Origin: Poecilobothrus nobilitatus
Taxonomy: Eukaryota; Arthropoda; Insecta; Diptera; Dolichopodidae
DNA: 64,000 bases
Direction of reading: 5' to 3'
Assembly: GCA_947095535.1 (NCBI GenBank)
Contig: OX352772.1
Span: 145,805,447-145,869,446, forward strand
The translations under genes and the position numbers were made by a program. Positions within the stretch are counted from its first letter, which is position 1. Every line of letters starts with the position of its first letter. Shown here piece by piece: positions 20,979 to 31,130 of the stretch. Under the pieces are notes generated by a model. The model ran no database searches, was not told where the DNA came from, and saw only the letters and a list, made by a program, of their open reading frames with translations.

Positions 20979-21656
20979 CGCTGATAATATTTTAATTGCA
21001 ATGAAAACAATTTTTAAGCGTGCTGCTGAAAACCAAAAAATTTACAATCTGATCAAGGTATGGAATTTTCCAACGAAAAATTTCAAAATCTAATGAGGAA
21101 AAATAAAATTAACCATTATTATACATATTCAGAGCCAAAAGCGTCAATTGTAGAACGTTTCAATCGTACCCTAATCATATATGTATCATAATGGTTAATG
21201 GTTAGTTTACAAGGTACATATAAATGGTTATCTATTATAATACCGCTAATAGAAAAATATAACTCAACATGTCATTATACAATTAAACTTCCACCTAAAA
21301 AGGTTACAAAGAAAAATGAGAAATTGATATTAAAAACTGTTTACAATCATTTTTTTTGTATTCCGAAAAGAAAAGTTGGAAATTTTGTCCGTATAAGTAA
21401 ATTTAAAAGTATATTTCCAAAAGGTTATCAGCCTAATTGCCCAATAGAAATTTATACAATAGCGAAAATAAAAAGAACTGATCCAATAACATACAATTTA
21501 CTTAATTACACACAAAAACCAAAAAAAGGCAGTTTTTATGAACCTGAACTTACATCTGTTAAATTTCCTAATGTTTACCTAGTAGAAAAAATAATGAGAA
21601 AAAAATGTATTTTGTATACATTTATGTATATACATATGTATTCAAATCAAGTTTAA
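20979..21656 (+). pseudogene. Polinton-type integrase, C-terminal half (rve core end and chromodomain-side region)
   Basis: After the LINE, the frame reads ADNILIAMKTIFKRAAENQK, then SDQGMEFSNEKF (second catalytic Asp) and ASIVERFNRTL (catalytic Glu) about 35 residues later, the spacing of DDE integrases. A TAA follows near 21,188, then the open frame 21,198-21,656 has LQGTYKWLSIIIPLIEKYN, PKRKVGNFVRISKFK, FPKGYQPNCPIEIYTIAKI and FPNVYLVEKIMRKK, the known C-terminal order in Polinton integrases. One further frame change lies near 21,055. The protein would insert element DNA into the genome. It is the continuation of 12,955-13,016 and belongs on the right side of the second virus-like block. 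Confidence 0.8.
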
Positions 21657-22180
21657 AAAACTTTTTTTAATGTTTAGATAAATACTAAACTTTAATCAAG
21701 AAATTTTTTTTATTAAAACTTTTCATATCTTCATATCTACATTTAAACGAAGCTTTAAATTTTTATACGAACTTTTATTGAAGTATTTTAGCAAAACTTT
21801 AAAAAATGTTCATAACTTTTTAAATTTCAAATTAAAACATAGCTGATATACTAACCAAGAAAATTTAATAACAGTATTTTAGCAATGACACAAACCACTG
21901 TAGAGAAATATTAGTTGAAACGGTTAAAAGCTCCTCCTGCACCAGAACCGCCATATCAAAAGCTTTAAAAAAGCTTTTCCTGCACCAGAATCGATATATC
22001 CATACTATTAAATGAGCAGATCATTTCGAAATTGTATAGGTGTTTTGCTCGTCATGAAACCTAAGTAAGAAAACAAATGTACGAGTACAAAATGGGAAAA
22101 CAAGGTATTATTAGAAAAAACAGCAGTAGATATCATTCACAATAATTGTAGTTCTAAAAAAAAGGATAATTCTGGAGTAC
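21657..22180. other. gene-less stretch with a short tandem repeat
   Basis: Mostly AT-rich. At about 21,938-22,005 a segment of about 50 bases with CTCCTGCACCAGAA/TTCCTGCACCAGAA and CATATC/GATATATC occurs twice, separated by an AAAGCTT palindrome. No gene is seen. The identical region in unit 2 is 37,275-37,798. Confidence 0.4.
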
Positions 22181-22960
22181 AAAAATTTAAGATCGGATTA
22201 CAGCAAATTTAATCAAATAATTGTAGATGACAAATATCCTCTGCCAAATATTGAGAGTTTTCTTGACAAATTGGGAAAAGCTCAATATTTTAGTACTTTA
22301 GATTTATCATCAAATTCTTATAGCAGAAAACGAAATTAAAAAAACAGCGTTCATAACTTCTGCTGGTTTATATGAATATGTTCGAATGCCATCAACGAGA
22401 TTCTTTGATGAACTAGAAAATCGTTGAACGAAAGTTTTAAAAGATTGCAAGAGCACAATTTGAAAATTGAAGCAGATAAATGTAGTTTTTTTTGAAAAAG
22501 AAAAAGATCATCGTGTAATTGGAGCAGTGTTGTCAGAAGAATGACATCCTGTATGTTTTGTATCAATAATTTTCAATCATGAAAAAAATAATAGTACTAA
22601 CGATAAAGAATTTTTAGCAATAGTAGTAAATTATTTTAGGCCATACTTATATGGAAATAAGTTCAAAATTGTAACAGATCATCTACCAATTAAATATTTA
22701 AATACCAAATACAAAGGAAAATAATTTTCACAAAGACATCAAAGATGGCTATTGAAACTACAAGAATACAATTATGAAATAGACTATTTATAAAGAAAAG
22801 AAAATAAAATAGCTGACTATAAAGCAGATTAGAAAGTATTAAAAAAATTGACAAAGAAAATGAAGATCTACAAATGTCAAACGAGAAATCAAATGAGAAA
22901 TCTACAAGTGTCAAACGCGTATATTCCGTTGATGACAATTAGATCACATACGTATAAAAG
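22180..22960 (+). pseudogene. Ty3/Gypsy reverse transcriptase and RNase H remnant
   Basis: Broken plus frames keep YSKFNQIIVDDKYPLPNIE, FLDKLGKAQYFSTLDL, KTAFITSAGLYEYVRMP, then after a gap LKIEADKC, NDKEFLAIV, YFRPYLYGNKFKIVTDH and RWLLKLQEYNYEIDY. This is the order of RT and RNase H in Ty3/Gypsy polyproteins. The YxDD block is missing (deletion around 22,400) and there are many stops. No protease or integrase of this element is seen nearby and no LTR pair was found. It is inactive. Confidence 0.8.
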
Positions 22961-22969
22961 AAGATATTG

Positions 22970-23330
22970 TAAACAAGTAAAAAACGCAAATAATCCTAAC
23001 ATATAGTCCAGTAAAAGAAAAAACAGTGCTACATTACAGCAAAATTATTGAAATAAACTCATTGGGAAATGAAAATTTAATCAAAGACATTTTAAGACAT
23101 AAAAGCAGGTTATACTAGTATATATTCTGAAGTGTCCGATATGGATTATAATATTGATAACAACATAATAGAATAATTAAAATATGTTTTCTGGAGAAGA
23201 AGAATTTAAATAAAAAAAAACTGAAATAGAACAATTATAAAATAGACTATTTATAAGGAAAAGAAAATAAAATAGCTTATATCTGAATATATAGTAGAAA
23301 TTGCGGATATCTGAACAATAGAACAGTGAA
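22970..23330. other. AT-rich stretch after the Gypsy remnant
   Basis: No clear gene. A phrase of about 40 bases (AATAGACTATTTATAA..AAAGAAAATAAAATAGCT) near 22,778-22,812 recurs at 23,241-23,278, suggesting a small internal duplication of Gypsy RNase H sequence. Confidence 0.4.
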
Positions 23331-24460
23331 CACAGATGCTGAAAGTGGGGCGGTGGAGCGAATTCCTAATGTGGTATGTACTCAGAACTTATGTACATGC
23401 TCACATCGCTCTTCATCTTCACTTTGACAACTGTAAAATCTTCGTAACTGAATTTAGAACAGATGTGATTGATGTGTTTTTTGACCGGAATACAAGTTTT
23501 TGGCTTACCTGTTTCTAAACCTACATTCTTGTAGAACAGATTGCAGTTACCGCTGTTGATCTTGGAGGCATAGACCCATGGCTCCTCAATGAGGGCTTTG
23601 TCGAGGTGCTGCTCGTTAAAAAAGACTAGCAGATTATCCGCGACACACTTCGAGTGCTTTAGATTAATCTGCACCGCATCGTTTGGACCACTAACTGCTG
23701 CTGCTGCAGACTCTATGTCGACTGACATTTCTTCCAGCAGCCTCCTCATCTCGTCAAGGTAGTTAACGTCTGGACTACCTTACTTAAATATTTTCAGTTT
23801 GGTATGACGTATAACAAACCTTAACTTATTCTCCAGCTTCTCAAGAGGTTCGAAACTCTCCTCGCTGATAAGAAGGAGAAACTGTTGAGTTCTACAACAA
23901 TTCTTAGGATAATTTGTCCTTCACTATCGCCTACCAGTTCCCCATTCAAACCGTCGGGTTATGGAGTCGGGGGCACTCGAGAAACTTCTCCCCGCTTATC
24001 TTCATCCTAGGCAATCAGATATGGGCCCTAGTTCTTCTTGGGTTTTCGCTAGCTGTGCTATCTTGTCCAATATGAATTTAGCCTTCTGATATTGTTTTTT
24101 GAAAGCGGATTCGGGGTCTCTATTTATTTTGTTTTTTGTTGTATTGTAGTATAGTAGTATGAGCATACGGTCGACATATGCAGAGCTCCCGCGCATATGC
24201 AAGGCTAATTACAATGGGGTGGCACCTGGTGCGCCAAGGAGACCGTTAGCGATACCACCTTTATACACCTGGTATAATGCAGCCCACGGCACAGTTTTCT
24301 TTCACACCTTGGTTTGAGTGTACATCTATAATCAGCCGTTCACTTGTATCCAAAAATATTTATGAATTTGAGAACGGCAGGTAACGTTGCCTGGGTACAC
24401 CGCTTGGAGGAGTATAGATGATTAACAGTACCCAGGATGAACCATACTATTGACATAAAT
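23330..24460 (-). pseudogene. 5' fragment of a second non-LTR retroelement (ORF1 tail and endonuclease start)
   Basis: This segment is visibly richer in G+C than its surroundings. Minus frame 23,749-23,366 reads VQINLKHSKCVADNLL and ALIEEPWVYASK, the start of an apurinic-type endonuclease (first Asn motif and catalytic Glu motif) of the R1/LOA/Jockey-like type, and continues to EDFTVVKVKMKSD. Minus frame 24,202-24,002 may be an ORF1 remnant (FKKQYQKAKFILDKIAQLAK). The RT is absent, so only the 5' portion is present, which is unusual because LINEs normally lose their 5' end. It separates the Gypsy pol remnant from an env-like fragment. Confidence 0.6.
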
Positions 24461-24469
24461 CATTAAGAA

Positions 24470-24760
24470 ATGTTCATATATCAAACATTAAACGTACCTT
24501 CACAAAATTTGCAGGTTTTCAATATCCCAGTAATAGTAGTTTCATCAATAACTCTAACAACTCAAGGACCATTGCAGATCAATCCAATTCATGAAGAAAC
24601 TGGTTTTATACAAATAAAACTTAAAAAAGTGGAAATTGTCAGTACAATACAAAACCAATACTACATATAATAAATCCAAATGAAGTTATTAACATAGTTT
24701 CTCAAATAGAAAATAATTTATCTCAAATATATTTTGATAATAGGATAATAAGTTTGATTT
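24470..24760 (+). pseudogene. env-like fragment of a Gypsy/errantivirus-type element
   Basis: An open frame of 66 codons from 24,470 contains PLQINPIHEETGFIQIKL and KVEIVSTIQNQYYI; a neighbouring frame continues NPNEVINIVSQIENNLSQI. The pattern resembles the N-terminal ectodomain of insect Gypsy-type envelope proteins as I remember it, and it follows the Gypsy pol remnant in the right order and strand. The conserved cleavage and fusion regions are not present, so the assignment is tentative. Confidence 0.4.
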
Positions 24761-24774
24761 ATTGTCATTTTTTT

Positions 24775-24920
24775 CCCCCTAAGGGAGGTGGGAATCTTCC
24801 AAAGACACCAAGAATTTCCGCTTGGTAGTGTCAGATTCTTACTGACTAAACCCACCTCCCCCTTTAGCCAATAAAGTGGGATGAAACCCTTACCTGCGAA
24901 CGCAGTATATTGGCTATGGA
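24775..24920. other. GC-rich block with nested inverted repeats (possible structured RNA or element end)
   Basis: A perfect 10-bp arm pair GGGAGGTGGG (24,783-24,792) and CCCACCTCCC (24,851-24,860) encloses GACACCAAG...CTTGGTAGTGTC. Directly after it TAGCCAATA (24,865-24,873) pairs with TATTGGCTA (24,908-24,916) and encloses CTGCG/CGCAG. The block contrasts with the surrounding AT-rich DNA and could fold as two adjacent hairpin domains. It may be the 3' part of a SINE or retroelement. Unit 2 copy: 40,393-40,538. Confidence 0.45.
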
Positions 24921-25099
24921 GTAGGGATAGGAAAGGCTAGGAAAATGGATACGGAAACATTGAATTGGGAGTGGGACTGTAAGGAAACAATGAATCCGCC
25001 TATTATTATTATTTTGCTAACAGTGACTAAAGCCGTCACAACAGTTACAACATGTAGTAGTAGTATATATATTACTACATGAGGTAATTATTGAAGGCA

Positions 25100-25323
25100 A
25101 CCCCCACTGTCACTGTAGCGGCTGTTATTATTGGTATTAATATTCTTATTAATATTATTATTATTTTACTACAGAGTCAGCGCCATCAGTGGATTACAAC
25201 GTGCAGCAGTATATAACACCTTACTTGCATGATATAAGCAAAGATAGCCCCACTGTAGTAGCTATTATTATTATTACTATTATTCTTATTATTATTATAA
25301 TTATTGTTATTATTACTACTACA

Positions 25324-25356
<33 letters not shown>

Positions 25357-25650
25357 GTTATATTATTTGTACTATTTATTATATTATTTAATTATTGTAC
25401 TATTATTATTGTTACTATTATTATTATTATTACTATTATTATTATTTTACCACAGAGTTAGCACCATCAGTGGAATACAACGTGCAAGCAGTATATTACA
25501 CCTTACTTGCATGATATAACCAAAGATGGCTCTACTGTAGCAGCTATTATTTTACTATTATTATTATTATTGTTTTTTTTTTTTTTATTATTATTACTAT
25601 TATTATTATAATTATTGTTTTATTACTATTACTATTATAATTATTATTAC

Positions 25651-25710
<60 letters not shown>

Positions 25711-25975
25711 TATTATTATTATTATTACTATTATTGTTATTATTTTGCTACAGAGTCAGCGCCATCCGTGAATTACAACATGCAGCAGTATATAACACCT
25801 TACTTGCATGATGTAACCAAAGATGGCTCCACTATAGTAGCTATTATTATTATTACTATTATAATTATTATTATTATAATTATTGTTATTATTACTATTA
25901 TTATTATTATTAATATTATTATTGTTATTATTACTAATATTAATTATACGATATACATTATTACGATATAAAAGT
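25100..25975 (+). repeat. composite minisatellite: (ATT)n microsatellite alternating with a ~105-bp conserved segment
   Basis: Long ATT/TTA runs (25,261-25,446; 25,546-25,745; 25,841-25,950) alternate with a conserved segment starting near ACAGAGT(C/T)AGC.CCATC and ending GTAGCTATTATT, found at about 25,170-25,275, 25,453-25,560 and 25,749-25,855, with a partial copy at 25,097-25,135. Period about 280-295 bases. The long ORFs here are artefacts of triplet repetition. Unit 2 copy: 40,718-41,593. Confidence 0.8.
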
Positions 25976-25992
25976 ACTACATATTTTTTATT

Positions 25993-26066
25993 TATGACCT
26001 GACCGAGGTTTGAACCCAAGACCCTTCGATTGAAAGGTTGGCGACTTAACCACTGCGCCATGAGTC
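25993..26066 (-). repeat. tRNA-derived sequence (SINE head or tRNA pseudogene)
   Basis: Read on the minus strand, it has an A-box TGGCGCAGTGG and a B-box GGTTCAAACC at tRNA-like spacing over 74 bases, with a possible short anticodon stem CCTT/AAGG. The acceptor and T stems pair poorly, so it is unlikely to be a working tRNA. Such pol III promoters head tRNA-derived SINEs. The antisense ORF running out of it (MAQWLSRQPF...) is a well-known type of artefact. Confidence 0.6.
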
Positions 26067-27700
26067 AGATAAATGAATTAGTGTCATGAATTAGTTTTTT
26101 TTATTTCCTAACACTTTCTGATCAGAAAGATATGAGGATACTTAGATTTTCACAAAATTTATGGTGCAGAAAGTTCCTTCATATATTTTTACGGTGTGAA
26201 GAATGCGCTTATCACCTGGCAAAGCTAATTGCCTACTTTTCCGTATTATAAAGGCACGGCATGCCAATAATATAATAATTAATTACATAGCTATTTCATT
26301 TCCATGTTCCTGCAAAGTGAATTGCTGGTTTGTACAGAATAAATAATATAAAATAATAAACTATTTAGTTTTGTGATATAAATGTATCTGATTTTTATTT
26401 TCAAAAATCAATCCTTATATACTAATTTAGATTTTACCAAATCCATACAAATTTGATCAAAAACAATAAATTATATTAATTTATTGCTTTGTTACACAGA
26501 ATTTTATTTTGAACAAAAATGCAATACAATATATTGACCTAGTATCGTTCTACAATATTATTTCCATATGTGATAACTGATAATAAACCAAAATATTATC
26601 AAAATATAATTGTATACAAACCCAAATCATTTACATGAAAATCATAACGATTAAAAATCTAAACAAATGATTCATAAACTGAAGTGAAATCTAATCTAAT
26701 ATGATTTGATCTACTTCTTTATTAAATATTATATATGAAAGTAAATGTACTTGATATTGTATGATATAAAAATAAACAGATATTTGTAATTAAAATTGTG
26801 AACACACAAAATGTTAGGTCAGCAATTTTATGTTATTTAATTTGTAAAGTTATTTTGATAATGTTTAATCTACAGTTATGGAAATAAATTTGTGAACAAG
26901 TCTAGATATACCATATCTTTCTCCCAAAAAAAATCTTAATGATAAATTTTTATATACATATATCAAAAAAAATATTCTTAGCTTATTTTAAAAATTAACA
27001 TATTTTATTCTATTCATATAATTTTTCTTCTAGATTTAATTAAATTATTGTTAAGTACTTCTAATTCTTTATTGTTTAAAATTATTGTACTATTTGGATT
27101 TTTTTGTGACATAATTTTAAGTAGTATAGCTATACCAATTTGACTCTAGGAAATGACGTCATACCCATGTAGTATGGTTATGGTTGACTACAGGAAGTGA
27201 CGTTATTGGAATGTTAAAGTAGATAATATGTGAATTTATGTACAATAATATGCATTAAGTGGGACCTTGAGATTAGTATTATTGCAATTATGAAGCTGGG
27301 AAAAATTCTATTAAAAAACTTTTGATGTTATTAGTTATTAGTTATTAAGCCGGCGTTGTTATTAAGTGTAATATAAACTCATATAAAATTTTTCAAGGTT
27401 AACAAGTTAATGCAGAATAAATATCATAATTAGAATAAAAACAAGTTATTATACGGAAATATATATTATGTTTATGATTGAGTGAAGGGTATTATAGATT
27501 TGAATTTTGGATTAGAGTGTGAGAATATGTGTTATAAAATATAAACTTAAATTATTAAGTAGGTTTAAAAAGTTTTAAGGGCAGGGGGTTTAAGACTTTG
27601 GTACGATGTTATAAGCATAGAAACTTCAGCAAGCTTAAAGTTTTGTATGGGCCTGGAAAAATTTTTATGCAAATTAGGTGTTTTTAAATAATATAGATTA
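26067..27700. other. 1.6-kb AT-rich stretch with no gene
   Basis: I see no coding frame. Features are a palindrome TGACGTCA near 27,156 and a segment 27,208-27,300 (GGAATGTTAAAGTA...TTATTGCAATTATGAAG) that recurs, diverged, at 44,352-44,435 outside the 15.6-kb units. Confidence 0.4.
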
Positions 27701-27900
27701 TATATTATACAAAGTTCAATGACTTAAACAAGTGTCACGCATAATTAAATTTCCGGAAAAAGCTTTTGTTATTAACTATACAAGGTCAAATATAGATAAT
27801 ATAGAACAAGTAAGTGCAATGATCTAAACAGGTGTTGTAATATGTAGTATTTTTTACCGCTTGCATATTTAGTTTCCGGAAAAAGCTTTTGTAAATAATA
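27700..27900. repeat. two diverged direct repeats around TTTCCGGAAAAAGCTTTTGT
   Basis: The motif TTTCCGGAAAAAGCTTTTGT occurs at about 27,748-27,767 and 27,871-27,890, each preceded by a similar GACTTAAACAAGTGT/GATCTAAACAGGTGT phrase. They lie just past the 3' end of a minus-strand integrase fragment, where the end of a Polinton would be expected. Unit 2 copy: 43,318-43,518. Confidence 0.5.
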
Positions 27901-27931
27901 GAAAGAGATAATGTATAACAAGTATCATATC

Positions 27932-28440
27932 GTTTTTATTTATCCAAGAATTGTGATCTTTATCAAAACCTAACCTTTTAACAAAAATCTGATTTCCTTT
28001 TCTTTTCAATATTTTTTCAACAAGAAAAGTGTCAGGATTTTTGACTCGAGTAAGTTGTAAGTAAGTTGTAAGTTGTAAGTAAGTAACTGGATCTGTACGT
28101 TTTACTTCTTTAATTTTAAATATTTTTGTTGACCAGTTTGGCTGATAACCTTTTGCAAAGTTTCCTTTGTATTTCCTTATGCGTACATAATCTCCAACTT
28201 TCTATTTTGCTTTCTGATAAAATTTCGGTTGCATATAAATGTTCTTCAAAATATATTTCTCGTTTGCTTTTGTAACCTTTTTAGGTTGAAGTTTAATTGT
28301 ACGATGATATATTGAGTTGTATTTCTCAATAAGTGAGGGTAAAATAGATATCCATTTATAATTACCTTGAAAACTAAACTGCTTCCACATTGCACTTTTT
28401 AAAATACGGTTAAAACGTTCTACTAGTTTTTATTTACTCA
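27932..28440 (-). pseudogene. Polinton-type integrase, C-terminal half with chromodomain-like end
   Basis: The minus frame begins at the catalytic Glu region LVERFNRIL, continues MWKQFSFQGNYKWISILP and KVTKANEKYILKN, a TAG at 28,202-28,204, then KVGDYVRIRKYKGNFAKGYQPNW, and ends with VEKILKRKGNQIFVK and DHNSWINK, a chromodomain-like close. A short TAAGTTG microsatellite near 28,050-28,080 expands the middle. It lacks everything before the Glu. It is a different copy from the plus-strand integrase at 20,979-21,656. Confidence 0.75.
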
Positions 28441-28650
28441 AGAATTGTGATCTTTATCAAAATTAATCATCTTTGAAAGAATAAATTTGGTACACTGATT
28501 TAATGAGAACTATATATATAGAAACTATATAAAAAATGAAAAATTAAATTGATAAAAAAATAGGTAAAATTTTTAATAAAAAACAAAATAACTTTAAATT
28601 TTACATTTTATTTTTTTTTTATAAAACCAAAAGGTACAGAAGAACAAAGG
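28441..28650. other. second integrase 3' tail and end of unit 1
   Basis: On the minus strand, 28,480-28,432 repeats the FDKDHNS-type end of an integrase (compare 27,980-27,932), placed immediately upstream of the truncated integrase. The rest is AT-rich sequence up to the six-base junction before unit 2. Confidence 0.5.
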
Positions 28651-28912
28651 TACAAAATTTTAAGCTCGCTAAAAAAAAAAAAAAATTTAAAAATTTTTAA
28701 TAAATAATTACAATATCAAAAAATTTGGAAATCTATTTTAATTAAAAATTACTAAAATATTACTATAAAATAAATTCGAGTTATAACAAACTAGGCGATA
28801 AAAATACGTAAAATTAAAAAACAAAATACGCATCCATATTAACTTTGGCGGCAAAATTATACATATTTGGAACTCCAATACAATATTCAATACAATATCA
28901 AAAAATTAAAAT

Positions 28913-29930
28913 ATGGCCAAACAATGCTGGAAATGTAAGAGAGGTTTCTCAGGCAAAACTAAAGGAATTCAATGCAGCCTATGTCGGAGCTTCTTCCATG
29001 TAAAGTGTGCCTCTATAGCAGAAGATGTGGTTTTGGCAGTTGAAGCTGGTTCCGCAACATGGAAGTGCCTAAACTGTCCAAATGATTCGAATGAAATCCT
29101 TTGTAATTGTGGGTGATGAGGACTCCACAGTCGCTTCTTCACTTAATACAAAAGAAGCTACAACACAAAAAATCACCGATCTCCACCATATAACTCCAGC
29201 TGAATGTTCGGTAAGCTTACTAGCCTCTGTGGTGAATCAGTTGGTGTCTATGATAAAGGAATTTCATCGTTCATTTGATTTCCTCAGCAATCGGATTGAC
29301 GACCTACTAAAAATAAATACAAGAATACAGGAAGAAAATACCGAAATCAAAATTAAATTAAATGAAGCTGAAATTAAAACTAACTTATTGAATAAGCGAC
29401 TGAATTATGTAGAGCAATTGTTGGATGAAAAGCAGCAAACAGCAAACAAAAATAATATAATAATAGCAGGCTTACCATCAAAATTAAGTAATCCGAAAGA
29501 TGTAGTTTTTAACCTAAGTAAACACATGCAGGCAAATATCACAATTCAGGACATCAATTCGGTTAGTGAACTGCAGCCTAAAATAAAAGCCAAAGAAAAT
29601 ATAATGTCAAATACAAATCTATACCTTTTGGAATGTAAATCCGATGTTGTCAAAGCTGAAATAATGAGCAAGAAAAAAATAGCAGGACACATATACACAT
29701 CAGAAATTGGTTTAGCGGAGAAAGGCAATCGTAATATATTTTTTCCAGAACACCTTACACAACTCCAATCAAGACTTCATTACGAAGCCAGGCAAATTAA
29801 AAACAACAGCAACTGCAAATACTTATGGATTAAAAATAATATCATCCACATTAGGAACACCGAATCTTCCAAGGTTTTTAAAATTAGAAACGACAATGAT
29901 ATTTTATATACTAAAAATAATATTAATTGA
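28913..29930 (+). pseudogene. LINE ORF1, unit 2 copy
   Basis: PHD finger (28,913-29,116) and coiled-coil/RRM-like part (29,082-29,930) in two overlapping frames, with the same frame break as in unit 1. I saw no base change in this part. Confidence 0.75.
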
Positions 29931-30600
29931 ATTTTTAGTAACTACTAAAATTGTTTTAACTTTAAATATTAATAACAATGTTTTACATCAAAAACACTTT
30001 TTTACAAAAACTTTTACACAAAAGCACACAAATTACATTACTAAACATTTTAGATTAAATTTTTTAACAATATATTTTTATATTACTAACTTAGATATAA
30101 ATTTTGTTTTTATTCTTAATCAACTTACATATATTTTTACATGCATACTACATATTAAACTACATGCAAAGCATACTAAAATAATACATTATTTTTTATA
30201 CAATTTCTATTATTATATTTATTTAGTTTTAACTTACAAAAATACTTTATTCTTTAATTTAACAATTTTCAATTTAAATAGCCAGTTAGTTTCCTTAGAA
30301 ATTTTAATTAACAATTTACTTATTAATTACGTTAATTTACTAATGAAAAACGCAATTATCGTAGAATTATCTAAAATACAAATATTATATTGTTTTCTAA
30401 CTTTACTAACTAAAAAAAGGTTAGGTAAAAGATTATTTACTACACCTTTCACTTTAGTAACTACTCACAATTATGTAATTTTTATTTTTACTTTAATTTA
30501 CAATTTTAATTTTATTAATAATTCACTTGGTACCATTTTAATCTTATTTCTTATAATTAATTATTATATTTATGCATATTTTATTCACATACGAAAGTAA
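29896..30600 (+). CDS. uncharacterised hydrophobic ORF, unit 2 copy
   Basis: Same 234-codon frame as at 14,278-14,982; overlaps the end of ORF1 by 35 bases. No domain recognised. Confidence 0.3.
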   Translation: MIFYILKIILIEFLVTTKIVLTLNINNNVLHQKHFFTKTFTQKHTNYITKHFRLNFLTIYFYITNLDINFVFILNQLTYIFTCILHIKLHAKHTKIIHYFLYNFYYYIYLVLTYKNTLFFNLTIFNLNSQLVSLEILINNLLINYVNLLMKNAIIVELSKIQILYCFLTLLTKKRLGKRLFTTPFTLVTTHNYVIFIFTLIYNFNFINNSLGTILILFLIINYYIYAYFIHIRK

Positions 30601-31130
30601 AATTCACTTAAATTAAAACAAAACACATATTATAATATTTACCTTTTTGGTACCTCACAATATTTAGACTATAAACTTAACCTATTAATTTTTTATGATA
30701 TAGTTTTTATTTACTTTTTTCATTTTTCGATTATAATTATTATAATCATGTGTCAAATCATGTGTCAAAAAATTATTATTGTTTTATTTTTTCAACAATT
30801 ATTCAGTGATTGTTTTTTTTTTTTTTTTTTCCTTTTATTTTTGTACTTTTGATTTTTTATTATTTTTCAACAATCAACAACAAATTGGGTTATTTCTTAA
30901 TCTAAGTTTTTTTTTATTGATTTCGATTCAATTCAATTCAGTAATTATTCAATAATTACTCTTGTAATGCGATTATTTAGCTGTAATAATTGTATATTAT
31001 GGTTTGTGTATTTACTAAATTCCAACATTCATTGTTATGTTTTAAAAAATGGTCTATGATATAGCATACGTAAAACATTTATTAAACGTAGATTATTCTA
31101 CCCCTTTTTGATATTAGTAAAGAAGACCAA

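Larger units (their letters stand above)
13033..28650 (+). repeat. 15.6-kb direct tandem repeat, unit 1
   Basis: Every landmark in this unit recurs 15,618 bases downstream (ORF1 start 13,295 and 28,913; ORF2 start 17,869 and 33,487; PolB-associated integrase 21,198 and 36,816). I saw one base difference (25,237 G versus 40,855 C). The left breakpoint is 16 bases inside the LINE; the right end is at about 28,644, followed by a six-base CAAAGG before unit 2 starts. Confidence 0.9.

Noticed and set aside
24775..24920. Hammerhead ribozyme
   Set aside because: CTGACTA and GATGAAAC are near the CUGANGA and GAAA core phrases, but the exact conserved core is not present in the right order.
25189..26061. 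Long open frames of Ile/Leu/Tyr/Asn repeats and MAQWLSRQPF...
   Set aside because: They come from ATT triplet runs and from the antisense of a tRNA-derived sequence, not from genes.
25993..26066. Functional tRNA gene
   Set aside because: A- and B-boxes are present, but the acceptor and T stems do not pair well enough.
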